In this document: positions 54,225-63,394 of the stretch, piece by piece
Position numbering within the stretch: the first letter of the stretch is position 1
Layout: each line of letters opens with the position of its first letter
Assembly: GCA_024636975.1 (NCBI GenBank)
Contig: JAGXGA010000036.1
Coordinates: 1 to 64,000, forward strand
Length of the DNA stretch: 64,000 bases
Direction: 5' to 3'
Source of the DNA: Mariniphaga sp.
Lineage (GTDB): Bacteria > Bacteroidota > Bacteroidia > Bacteroidales > Prolixibacteraceae
The notes under the pieces: model-generated
Database searches by the model: none
Told to the model about the DNA's origin: nothing
What the model saw: the letters and a program-made list of their open reading frames with translations, nothing else
Translations under genes and position numbers: made by a program

Positions 54225-55853
54225 ATGAATAAATTGCTGCTGATTACCTTTTTTATTTTAAGTGCTGCAGGCATTAATGCACAGGATATTTATGAAACCT
54301 ACCGGGCCGAATGGCTGAAAAAGAGCTACGGGTATTTGCCTGAATTGCATGTTTCTAAAAGACTTCCCTTGCAGATTGTACAAATAGTTACAGATCCGGA
54401 GGCATATCAGCAGGTGAGAGCAGAAAAAGTAGCTGAGCCGGAATCCTGGATCAATACACCAATAAGTGCGAACAAGGGACAGGTCGTTGACTTTGGAGAA
54501 CACCTGACAGGTCATGTTCAGTTCCTGATCGAATCGAACATCCCTGCCCATGCTCCGGTGCAGATCAAAATTAAGTTTGCAGAGGTGCCTGCTGAAATGG
54601 ATGCCGATTTCAATAACTATGAAGGTTCGTTATCCAAAGCATGGTTGCAGGAAGAGATTGTTACCCTTCATACCTTGCCCGACACAGTTATCCTTCCAAA
54701 CAGGTATGCATTCCGTTACATTCAGTTTGAAGTATTGGCATCAGCCGGCGATATGGATTTTTTTGTCAGTAACATTGAATGCAGGGCAGTCAGCTCAGCC
54801 GGGGAAGATAAGATGAGCAGCTATGATTCTACCGGAGACAGGTTCCGGCAAATAACGAAAGTGTCGCTTAATACGTTGAGGGAATGCATGCAAACTGTAT
54901 TTGAAGACGGCCCAAAGCGCGATCGCAGAATATGGATTGGTGATTTAAAATTGCAGGCGCTGGCCAATTACTATTCTTTTCAGAACAACGATCTTGTAAA
55001 AAGAGGCCTGTACTTGTATGCCGCAACAGCAGCGGAGAACGGGCTGGTTTACGGAACTTTGTTTGAAGAACCGTCGCCTCATCCGCAAAAGCATTTCCCG
55101 ATCGATTACTGCCTGTTGTACAATACCGTGCTTACCGATTATTACGAGGCTACAAAGGATAAGGAAGTACTTGAGGACTTATGGGTTGTGGCAAAATACC
55201 AGGTATTAAATGTGTTGCCACAGATTTCGGAGGCCGGTATTTTTAACCCTGCACCAGGCTGGTGGAATTTCATTGACTGGAACGACCAGCTTGATAAGCA
55301 GGTTGCTGTGCATGGAACGGTAATTTATGCTCTAGAGAAAACCTGGGAGTTGGCTACTCTTCTAAACAGGCAGAATGAACTGCCCGGCCTTCCGGGGGTG
55401 ATTGCCTCAATGAAAAAGGCAGCAAATGAAAAGTATTTCAATAATGATAAGAAGCTCTTTGCCAGCGGTGCTTTGGGGCAAATATCAACAGCTTCGCAAG
55501 TTTGGATGATACTATCGGGGGCCGTTTCTCCAAAAGATGGCCGCAATCTGTTTGGACGGTTAAAGAGCGAAAGAAATGTGGTGCAGCCGGTTTCACCTTA
55601 CCTGTACCATTATGTGGCGGAGGCAATGATAACCTGCGGTATGTATAAAGAAGCAAAAGAACTGATAGGCGGTTACTGGGGAGGCATGGTTGACAAAGGT
55701 GCCGATACATTCTGGGAAGTATATGATCCCGGCAACGATTTTTTATCGCCTTACGGTTCTTTTATGATGAACAGCTATTGCCATGCCTGGAGTTGCACAC
55801 CTGTATATTTTTTGAGAAAATATCGTAACGAATTATTTGCCGAAGGAGATTGA
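54225..55853 (+). CDS. GH78-like glycosidase (short form)
   Basis: 542 residues with signal peptide MNKLLLITFFILSAAGINAQ. Shorter than the 790-residue relatives: the N-terminal lectin-like module is missing. A beta domain (VVDFGEHLTGHVQFLIESNIPAHAPVQIKIKFAE, YAFRYIQFEV) leads to the catalytic barrel with TVFEDGPKRDRRIWIGDLKLQA, the acid-residue motif of GH78 (E-D-G-P-x-R-D-x-R), and FNPAPGWWNFIDW and SYCHAWSCTPVYFL at the end. It releases rhamnose or a related sugar. It is 169 bp from the GH28-like gene; the gap contains a short hairpin CTGCTT/AAGCAG (54124-54143). Confidence 0.85.
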   Translation: MNKLLLITFFILSAAGINAQDIYETYRAEWLKKSYGYLPELHVSKRLPLQIVQIVTDPEAYQQVRAEKVAEPESWINTPISANKGQVVDFGEHLTGHVQFLIESNIPAHAPVQIKIKFAEVPAEMDADFNNYEGSLSKAWLQEEIVTLHTLPDTVILPNRYAFRYIQFEVLASAGDMDFFVSNIECRAVSSAGEDKMSSYDSTGDRFRQITKVSLNTLRECMQTVFEDGPKRDRRIWIGDLKLQALANYYSFQNNDLVKRGLYLYAATAAENGLVYGTLFEEPSPHPQKHFPIDYCLLYNTVLTDYYEATKDKEVLEDLWVVAKYQVLNVLPQISEAGIFNPAPGWWNFIDWNDQLDKQVAVHGTVIYALEKTWELATLLNRQNELPGLPGVIASMKKAANEKYFNNDKKLFASGALGQISTASQVWMILSGAVSPKDGRNLFGRLKSERNVVQPVSPYLYHYVAEAMITCGMYKEAKELIGGYWGGMVDKGADTFWEVYDPGNDFLSPYGSFMMNSYCHAWSCTPVYFLRKYRNELFAEGD

Positions 55854-55904
55854 AAGTAATGCATATGAAGAATGATATAAATATAAAAATGCTATAAATA
55901 CGTC

Positions 55905-57329
55905 ATGAACAGTAACCTGATAAATATAGCGCTCTGCGCAGGACTTGCATTGTCATCCTGCCAACCCGAAAAAAGTGTGGCGGATGCGATGGGTGCACGT
56001 CCCAATATCATTTATATTATGGCCGATGACATGGGCTACAATGATTTGGGATGTTATGGTGCACCACGCATTCAAACGCCAAACATCGACCAAATGGCAG
56101 CAGAAGGAATCATGTTTACACAGCATTATGCAGGCACCTCGGTATGCGCTCCTTCGCGTTCGGCGTTAATGACCGGTCAGCAAACAGGCCACACTCCAAT
56201 AAGGGGAAATATGCAGTGGGAGCCATATGGTCAATTGCCATTACCTGAGAATACTGTAACTATTGCTTCACTGCTGCAGGATGCAGGATATGCAACAACA
56301 CTGATTGGCAAATGGGGCCTGGGAGTGGAAGGTACCTCGGGCGATCCGCTCAGCCAGGGATTTGATTCTTATTTTGGATACCTGTGCCAGGTGCTGGCGC
56401 ATAATCATGCTCACGCATACCTGATGGAGAATGGAAAAAAAATAGAACTCGACAATGAAGTGGTATGGACCGATACCTCCCATTGGACAAATGGCCTGGG
56501 AAGCTACCCGGTTGAAATTAACCAGTTTTCGCAGGAGCTTTTTACAGAGAAGGCCCTGGATTTCATAGAAGAAAACCGTAACAACCCGTTTTTCCTCTAT
56601 TTCCCGGTTATAATCCCGCACGATAACGGAGAGGCGCCTCAGGGCAAACGCTATTCCGACATCCCGTCTTTTGAACCCTATGAAGGAAAAGACTGGACAG
56701 AAAGCGAAAAAGGCTATGCAGCTATGATTACTTACCTGGATAACGATGTTGGTAAAATTTTAAATAAGCTTAAAGAGCTGGGATTGGACGAAAATACGAT
56801 TGTAATCTTCACCAGCGACAACGGTGGTGATTCACCCGGATCTTTTCATGACGAAAGCAACCAGCCGTTCAGGGGACATAAGCGTGATTTATATGAAGGA
56901 GGAATCCGCATCCCGTTCATTGCCCGCTGGCCTGGAAAAATCCAATCGGGTACAAAAACCGGTCATGCATCGGCATTCTGGGATTTTATGCCAACCGCTT
57001 GCGATCTGGCAGGCATAGAAACACCTGAAATTTCAGATGGGATTTCCTATCTGCCGGTTCTGCTTGGGCAATCTCAGGAAAAGCACGATCACCTTTATTT
57101 CGAATTCCATGAACAGGGAGGAAAACAAGCAGTGATAAGGGACAACTGGAAGCTGATCCGCCTTGATGTAAAGGACCCGGAGAAGACCCGGCTGGAACTG
57201 TATAATCTTGAAAACGACATTAACGAACAAAACAATCTGGCTGATGTGATGCCGGAAAAAATAGCTGAACTGTTTCCATTATTTGAAGAGAACCATGTGG
57301 AAAGTCCGTTTTTTGAACTGATTCCATAA
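55905..57329 (+). CDS. Sulfatase (S1 family) lipoprotein, Cys-type
   Basis: 474 residues with a lipoprotein signal, lipobox ALSSC at Cys19. Metal-site start is PNIIYIMADDMGYNDLGCYG, formylglycine motif C81-A-P-S-R85 in SVCAPSRSALMTGQQTGHTPIRGN, and further residues are in GKWGLGVEG, FLYFPVIIPHDNGEAP, IFTSDNGGDSPGS and LYEGGIRIPFIARWPG. The VCAPSR-ALMTG-TGHT pattern is that of arylsulfatases acting on sulfated galactose, fucose or rhamnose. It is the third sulfatase of the operon and the only clear lipoprotein among them, so it may sit on a different membrane face. Confidence 0.92.
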   Translation: MNSNLINIALCAGLALSSCQPEKSVADAMGARPNIIYIMADDMGYNDLGCYGAPRIQTPNIDQMAAEGIMFTQHYAGTSVCAPSRSALMTGQQTGHTPIRGNMQWEPYGQLPLPENTVTIASLLQDAGYATTLIGKWGLGVEGTSGDPLSQGFDSYFGYLCQVLAHNHAHAYLMENGKKIELDNEVVWTDTSHWTNGLGSYPVEINQFSQELFTEKALDFIEENRNNPFFLYFPVIIPHDNGEAPQGKRYSDIPSFEPYEGKDWTESEKGYAAMITYLDNDVGKILNKLKELGLDENTIVIFTSDNGGDSPGSFHDESNQPFRGHKRDLYEGGIRIPFIARWPGKIQSGTKTGHASAFWDFMPTACDLAGIETPEISDGISYLPVLLGQSQEKHDHLYFEFHEQGGKQAVIRDNWKLIRLDVKDPEKTRLELYNLENDINEQNNLADVMPEKIAELFPLFEENHVESPFFELIP

Positions 57330-57379
57330 CCAAACTTCAGTTGTGCAAATTATTACGTAAAACTAACGCAAAATAAAAA

Positions 57380-58372
57380 ATGAATCACAGATTTTCACCA
57401 ACTATCATGAAACCCATTCTTTATATATTATCAATTGCCTTCTTATTTTTTTCCTGTAACAATACGAATCATCAACCTGTAATTCCCGATGCCACTCCCG
57501 AAGCCAGGGAACTTCTGGAGTATCTATACTCGATAAGCGGAGAGCAAACCTTATCGGGACAACATAACTACCCGCATGAGTTAACCCGCTCCACCGATTC
57601 AATTATTGCAATTACCGGTAAGACTCCTGTTGTGTGGGGCACCGACATCTCTTCAATGGATGATTCATTGCTGGAAGAAGCAAAAAGGCAATACAGCAAC
57701 GGATCGATAATTACCCTTATGTATCACCAGGTAAAGCCATTTCACCACGACAGTATGGGGTTTTCAAGGAGCGTACAGGGGATGGTGACTGATGAAGAGT
57801 GGGAGCAGATTGTTACTCCCGGTACCGAATACCATAACATGTGGCTCGAAAAGATAGACAGGCGTGCTGAATTCCTAAAGAAGTTCAGAGATGCGGGAAT
57901 CCCGGTACTTTGGAGACCTTACCATGAAATGAACGGAATGTGGTTCTGGTACGGCAACCGCCCCGGTGAGAATGGCATACAAAAATTATGGAAGATTATG
58001 TACGAAAGATATACCAATCAGCATCATTTGAACAATCTCATCTGGGTGTGGAATGCCAATGCCCCCCGCGACTGGAAAGATGATGAAGCTTATGCCTATG
58101 AACTGTTTTATCCGGGTAACGAATACGTGGATGTACTTGCAGCCGATATATACAAAGCCGACTACAAGCAGTCGCACCACGACCAGCTGGTAGAACTTGG
58201 CGGAGGAAAAGTCATCGCATTGGGGGAAGTGGGTGCACTGCCCACTCCTGAAATTCTGGACCAGCAGCCAAAATGGACCTGGTTCATGTGCTGGGCACGC
58301 TTCCCATGGACCCATAATACACATGAACAGGTTCAACAATTATACAACCACCAGCAGGTAAAAAATAAATAA
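57380..58372 (+). CDS. GH26 beta-mannanase-like glycosidase lipoprotein
   Basis: 330 residues with lipoprotein signal (lipobox LFFSC, Cys26); the ATG at 57407 would shorten the leading part to MKPILYILSIAFLFFSC and is an equal alternative. GH26 TIM barrel: SGEQTLSGQHNYPHE and GKTPVVWGTDISSM at the start, acid/base Glu183 in LWRPYHEMNGMWFWYG, and nucleophile Glu283 in VIALGEVGALPTPE. GH26 enzymes mainly cut beta-1,4-mannan or beta-1,3-xylan; some act on other galacto- or xylo-glucans. A mannan-type enzyme is unexpected beside rhamnosidases and sulfatases. The following GH116 gene starts 9 bp after its stop. Confidence 0.9.
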   Translation: MNHRFSPTIMKPILYILSIAFLFFSCNNTNHQPVIPDATPEARELLEYLYSISGEQTLSGQHNYPHELTRSTDSIIAITGKTPVVWGTDISSMDDSLLEEAKRQYSNGSIITLMYHQVKPFHHDSMGFSRSVQGMVTDEEWEQIVTPGTEYHNMWLEKIDRRAEFLKKFRDAGIPVLWRPYHEMNGMWFWYGNRPGENGIQKLWKIMYERYTNQHHLNNLIWVWNANAPRDWKDDEAYAYELFYPGNEYVDVLAADIYKADYKQSHHDQLVELGGGKVIALGEVGALPTPEILDQQPKWTWFMCWARFPWTHNTHEQVQQLYNHQQVKNK

Positions 58373-58381
58373 TAGCAGGTT

Positions 58382-60982
58382 ATGAAAAAAAGCATGTTCT
58401 TCTTTATAATCTTAGTCCTCGTTTTTGACAATCCATTGGCTCAGGAATTCTCAGGAACAGTATTTCAGGGAGATGAACTGCAGTCAATAACCATACCTGC
58501 CGGCGGGATTGGTACCGGTAACCTCTTGCTTGGCGGGAGAGGCAACATCGAATTTGTAGAAGTATTTAACCGCCCCGACCGGCAACGAAAGCTGGAGAAA
58601 ACTTTTTTCTCATTATGGGTTAAAGAAGATGGAAAGGAACCGGTGACAACCCTGTTAGAGCGGGAACTGCTTCCTCCTTTTCCCGATGTTACCCATTCCT
58701 ATGCATGGGGGCTGCCCCGAATGGAAGAGGCCACTTTTGTAAACAACTATCCTCTGCTGCAATGGCATTTTTACGATGAAACGGTGCCGGCAGAGGTTTC
58801 CCTGGAAGTAATCAATCCGGTTGTACCACTTGACGTGGAACATAGCAGTTTCCCTGCTTTAAAATTCAACTGGAGAATTAAGAATCCTACCAGCAATGCC
58901 ATTGAGGCATCAATAGCCTTGTCGATGGAAAACCCGCTGCAGGCCAACACAATTGTCAACCGGTATGTTGATCAGGGAAACATTAAAGGAATTCTGTTTT
59001 CACCGGAAGGTGAGAATGTGCCTGTAAACTGGCAGGGTGATTTTTTTTATGGCACCGCAACACATAAGCCGGATATTCAAACACACTGGTATCCGGGGAC
59101 ATGGAGGGATGAAGCTCATATCTTCTGGAACGACTTCAGTGACGACGGTCGCATTAAAGTGAAAAAAGAAAACTGGAAAGCAGGTTACAAGCCGGCATCC
59201 TACAATGAGTCAACACAAAGAATGTCAACTGTTCTGGTTCCGTTTTCCTTGCAGCCTGGAGAAGAAATATCACTGCCTTTCTACATAAGCTGGTACTTTC
59301 CCCAAAGAGTTTTTACTGCAGCCGAAGTATTTGGCATCGAAGAAGCGGAAGAAAAGGTGTTTAAAAATCATTATGCAGGTCGTTTCACCGGTGCGGTGGA
59401 TGTATTACAGCAATTCCTGCTGGCAGAGGATGAGATAGAAGATAAAGCAGTTGGTTTTGCCCGGATACTGGGAAATTCCTCATTTCCCGAATATGTAAAG
59501 GAAGCTTTGAACACGCAGATATCAACCCTGGTAAGTCCGCTGCTACAGATTACTGCAGAAGGGGAAGTGCATGGATTTGAAGGGGTGCTTGAAAACGGGT
59601 GGTGCTGCCCCGGTACCTGTACTCATGTCTGGAATTATGAACAAACACTTGCTTCACTCTTCCCTTCCCTAGAACGGAAAATGCGTGAGATCGAATTTCT
59701 GCACAATACATTTGATGACGGGTTTCAAACAATTCGTTCGGTAATCCCCACGGAAGAATATTGGTTTAACGGGCCGGCAGCAGCCGACGGGCAGATGGGG
59801 ACCATCGTAAGGGTTTACCGCGAATGGCGTCTGAGCGGCGACACAAAATGGCTGGAAATGTTGTGGCCAAAAATAAAGCTGGCACTTGAGTTTGCCTGGC
59901 ATGGAAGTGGAGAACCGGCAAAAGTAAATACAGGTAATGTGCAACAGGCATGGGATCCGTACAAAACCGGCCTGCTTTCAGGAAGGCAACACAATACTTA
60001 CGACATTGACTTTTATGGGCCCAACTCTTTAACCACTTCACTTTACCTCGCAGCTCTAAAAGCAGGGAGTGAGATGGCACAGGCAATGGGTGAAAAGGAA
60101 AAGTCGGATGAATACCTGGAAGTTTATAATAAAGGAGCTCAATTGTTTGCCGATTCCTTATGGAATGGTGAGTATTTCATACAGGTTATCCTCGATGATA
60201 ACGACCTGTACAGGGAAGATCAGCTTTCCCCACCCGACAGGCATGGAAAACGACTGCCGAAATACCAGTACGGAAATGGTTGTCTGGCCGACCAGTTGCT
60301 GGGACAATACCTTGCTTTCATCTCAGGTTTGGGGTATATTGCCGACTCAGGAAAAGTAAACCAGGCACTGGAATCCATCTACAATTACAATTTTAAGAAA
60401 AGCTTAAGGGAGTTTGCTAACGTGCAACGGGTATATGCCCTTAACGATGAAGCAGGTGTGGTATTATGTTCCTGGCCCCATGATGACCGGCCTCTGTTAC
60501 CATTTGTTTATGCAGATGAAATCTGGACAGGAGTGGAATACCAGGTTGCAGCCTCGCTTATATATGCAGACAGGATAAAAGAAGGCCTGGATATAGTAAA
60601 GGCAGTGCAGGACAGATATAACGGGCATAAGCGAAACCCGTTTGCACATAACGAGTCGGGCGTACATTATGCACGGGCCATGTCGTCGTGGTCGTTGCTG
60701 CTTGCCCTCTCAGGTGCTGAATACAGCGGTGTGAAAAAGGAACTTGTTTTTGCTCCTAAAATTTCACCAGCAGACTTTCTTTCATTCTGGTCTACGGGTT
60801 CAGCCTGGGGCGAGATCCGAATAAACCGGCAGGAGGCCATATTGGATGTAATACATGGAAAGCTTTCCCTGAAGAAGCTTTCAATCCTAAATCCATTGGA
60901 TTCAGGCATGAAAATTTGGAATTATGAAAATGAAAAAGTAATATCGGAAGGAGAAACTATAGTTTTATCTTTCAGGGAGTAA
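58382..60982 (+). CDS. GH116 glycosidase, secreted
   Basis: 866 residues with signal peptide MKKSMFFFIILVLVFDNPLAQ. Same architecture as the gene at 25938: SITIPAGGIGTGNLLLGGRGNIEFVEVFN N-terminal sandwich, catalytic nucleophile Glu in HGFEGVLENGWCCPGTCTHVWNYEQ, and acid/base Asp in HNTYDIDFYGPNSL. It is only distantly similar to the other GH116 by eye, although core motifs match, so they are likely specialised paralogues. This one has a plain signal peptide and no lipobox. Substrate unresolved; beta-glucosidase, beta-xylosidase or N-acetylglucosaminidase activity is known in GH116. Confidence 0.92.
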   Translation: MKKSMFFFIILVLVFDNPLAQEFSGTVFQGDELQSITIPAGGIGTGNLLLGGRGNIEFVEVFNRPDRQRKLEKTFFSLWVKEDGKEPVTTLLERELLPPFPDVTHSYAWGLPRMEEATFVNNYPLLQWHFYDETVPAEVSLEVINPVVPLDVEHSSFPALKFNWRIKNPTSNAIEASIALSMENPLQANTIVNRYVDQGNIKGILFSPEGENVPVNWQGDFFYGTATHKPDIQTHWYPGTWRDEAHIFWNDFSDDGRIKVKKENWKAGYKPASYNESTQRMSTVLVPFSLQPGEEISLPFYISWYFPQRVFTAAEVFGIEEAEEKVFKNHYAGRFTGAVDVLQQFLLAEDEIEDKAVGFARILGNSSFPEYVKEALNTQISTLVSPLLQITAEGEVHGFEGVLENGWCCPGTCTHVWNYEQTLASLFPSLERKMREIEFLHNTFDDGFQTIRSVIPTEEYWFNGPAAADGQMGTIVRVYREWRLSGDTKWLEMLWPKIKLALEFAWHGSGEPAKVNTGNVQQAWDPYKTGLLSGRQHNTYDIDFYGPNSLTTSLYLAALKAGSEMAQAMGEKEKSDEYLEVYNKGAQLFADSLWNGEYFIQVILDDNDLYREDQLSPPDRHGKRLPKYQYGNGCLADQLLGQYLAFISGLGYIADSGKVNQALESIYNYNFKKSLREFANVQRVYALNDEAGVVLCSWPHDDRPLLPFVYADEIWTGVEYQVAASLIYADRIKEGLDIVKAVQDRYNGHKRNPFAHNESGVHYARAMSSWSLLLALSGAEYSGVKKELVFAPKISPADFLSFWSTGSAWGEIRINRQEAILDVIHGKLSLKKLSILNPLDSGMKIWNYENEKVISEGETIVLSFRE

Positions 60983-61044
60983 ATCAATTAAGAACTATCT
61001 ATAAAATGAATATAATAATTACTAAGCAAAACAGGAGGAAATTA

Positions 61045-63378
61045 ATGAAACTGAGTGTATCATTTTTATTGCTTCTTATTTCACTTTGTACATCATCTCA
61101 GGAGGATCCCTGGGTTTCTTATCCAACAGCCAATCAGACGGCATATGGGGTATACCATTTCAGGAAATCAATTAATCTGGAGGAAGTACCTCAGAAACTG
61201 GTAATCCATGTTTCAGCCGATAACCGGTACAATCTTTTTGTAAACGGACAAAGAGTCTGCTACGGCCCTGCAAAAGGTGATTTGCAGACCTATAAATTCG
61301 ATGTTGTAGATATTGCTCCGTTTCTGCAATCCGGGGAAAACCTGCTGGCAGCACTGGTCTATAACGGCGGAGAAGATAAGCCACTGGCCTTTGTTGTAGA
61401 ACAAACCGCTTTTATGCTGCGTACCGAAGATGAACAATGGAATGATTTAAATACGGGGGAAAGCTGGAAGACTTACAAAAATCCTGCTTATAAAGCGGTA
61501 TCCTACTATGAAATGCTTTTCCGGGAACGCTGGTTTTATGGCTTCTATGCCTGCGGACCAGGTGATGAAGTTTTTGCTGACAGCTATCCCTGGGGTTGGG
61601 AAACCACCGCTTTCGATGACAGTGAATGGGTAGCTGCCCAGCCGCTGCAGTTCGATAAACAGCCGCCCTGGAACCTGGTTCCCCGCAACATTGCCTTTAT
61701 GGCCGATCACCTGGTATATCCTGCAAAAATAAGAAGGGTGGAAGGATCATGTCTTCCAACAGGTGTATGGGACGGTCGGTCTGGTTTTAACATTCCGGCC
61801 AATACCAAAGCTTCAGTGCTTATTGATTTTGAAGTGCTTACCATGGGATACCCCGAGCTTACCCTGAACGGCGGAGACGGAAGCCGCGTTCAGGTGAAAT
61901 ATGCCGAGGCTTTGTATGAGGAAGTGCACCTGAAAGGTCACCGCGATTCGGTGAATAACCTGAACATGTTTGGCGTTTGGGATATCTTTCATACCGACGG
62001 AGAACAGCGGACTTTCCGCCCCCTGTGGAAAAGGTGCTTCCGTTACGTGCAGTTCAATGTAAAAACAAAGGACGTACCCCTGGAAATAAGTTCATATATA
62101 CTTGAATATTCAGGTTATCCCTACACTGAGATGGCCAGCTTTGAAAGCGATAACACACGGTTGAATGAAATCTTTAAAATGAGCCAGCGTACCCTGAAAA
62201 TGTGCTCGGGTGAAACGTACTACGATACGCCATTTTACGAGCAGCTGAGTTATGGTGGCGACAACCGCCCCATTGCAGCAATCTCAACATACAATTCAAA
62301 CGACGACCGGCTGCTAAGAGAAGTGTTGCGCCTGTATCCGCAGTCGGAGAACCGGGAGACAGGCCTGTTCAAGTCGGCCTACCCTTCCCGCTTCGACTTC
62401 GATATGGGAAGCTGGTCGATGGCCTGGGTGCAAACCCTGCAGGACTATTACTTCATGCGTGGAGACTCTGCTTTTGTTGCACAGTTTTACGATAAAATTG
62501 AAGGGGTGCTAAGGTTCTATGAACGCCATCTGGATGAGCGTACCGGTATGATAGGAACTGTTAAAAACCAGAATTTCATCGACTGGAGTAATACCAAAGG
62601 CAGCCTGCCCCGATCAAACGAGAAGAGAGAGATGCGACAGTCGGCACTGCTTACTCTTTACTTTGCGCATACACTTGATTGCACTGCACGCCTGTACCGT
62701 GAAATCGGGTTGCAGGAACGTGCCGTCCACTGGGAACAACTGTCGCAGGGAATAAAGGTGGCCATATACACCAACTGCTGGGATGAAAAGAAACAACTCT
62801 TCCGTGATTACTCCGATCAGGATATCTTTTCGCAGCATACCAACATCATGGCCATTCTGTGTGATGTGGTGCCACCTTCCATGCAAACCGATCTGCTGGG
62901 CCGCATCCTGAACTTCGAAGGTTTTGATGAAATGGCAAGCTCCTACTTTTCCTTTTTCCTGTTTAAAGCCATGGAAAAAACAGATAACGAGCACCTTTAC
63001 CTCGATAACCTGGATTTCTGGCATAAATTTATTGAGCGCGGGCATACAACCTGCGGTGAAACAGGATTTGCCTCACACGACCGCTCCGACTGCCACGCAT
63101 GGAGCGCTCATCCGGCATACCACCTGCTCAGTGCCGTTTGTGGAATAAAACCTGCCGGCATTGGCTTCAATACAGTAAAAATCAAACCTCACCTGGGTGA
63201 TCTGGAACAGGTAAAAGCAGACATGCCCCACCTGAAGGGTCGCATAGAAGTGGAGTACCGTAAAGTAAAAAAAGGGTTGCAAACCCTTATCGTTCTGCCT
63301 GCCGGAATGAGTGGTTCATTTGAATACAATGGGGAAACCCAGACTTTGAACGAAGGAGAAAATAGTTTTACTTTGTAA
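61045..63378 (+). CDS. GH78-like alpha-L-rhamnosidase (long form)
   Basis: 777 residues from the ATG at 61045, decided by a strong SD AGGAGG (61033-61038) 6 bp upstream and by signal peptide MKLSVSFLLLLISLC; the frame is open to 61006. N-terminal lectin-like domain: YGVYHFRKSINLEEVPQKLVIHVSADNRYNLFVNGQRVCYGPAKGD, matching the gene at 50083. Catalytic barrel: ETYYDTPFYEQLSYGGDNRPIA, GLFKSAYPSRFDFDMGSWSMAWV, and HDRSDCHAWSAHPAYHLLSAVCGI. GH78 acts on alpha-L-rhamnosides. Last complete gene of the plus-strand series; the partial DoxX fusion begins 16 bp after its stop. Confidence 0.9.
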   Translation: MKLSVSFLLLLISLCTSSQEDPWVSYPTANQTAYGVYHFRKSINLEEVPQKLVIHVSADNRYNLFVNGQRVCYGPAKGDLQTYKFDVVDIAPFLQSGENLLAALVYNGGEDKPLAFVVEQTAFMLRTEDEQWNDLNTGESWKTYKNPAYKAVSYYEMLFRERWFYGFYACGPGDEVFADSYPWGWETTAFDDSEWVAAQPLQFDKQPPWNLVPRNIAFMADHLVYPAKIRRVEGSCLPTGVWDGRSGFNIPANTKASVLIDFEVLTMGYPELTLNGGDGSRVQVKYAEALYEEVHLKGHRDSVNNLNMFGVWDIFHTDGEQRTFRPLWKRCFRYVQFNVKTKDVPLEISSYILEYSGYPYTEMASFESDNTRLNEIFKMSQRTLKMCSGETYYDTPFYEQLSYGGDNRPIAAISTYNSNDDRLLREVLRLYPQSENRETGLFKSAYPSRFDFDMGSWSMAWVQTLQDYYFMRGDSAFVAQFYDKIEGVLRFYERHLDERTGMIGTVKNQNFIDWSNTKGSLPRSNEKREMRQSALLTLYFAHTLDCTARLYREIGLQERAVHWEQLSQGIKVAIYTNCWDEKKQLFRDYSDQDIFSQHTNIMAILCDVVPPSMQTDLLGRILNFEGFDEMASSYFSFFLFKAMEKTDNEHLYLDNLDFWHKFIERGHTTCGETGFASHDRSDCHAWSAHPAYHLLSAVCGIKPAGIGFNTVKIKPHLGDLEQVKADMPHLKGRIEVEYRKVKKGLQTLIVLPAGMSGSFEYNGETQTLNEGENSFTL

Positions 63379-63394
63379 TGTAAAAATAAATACT

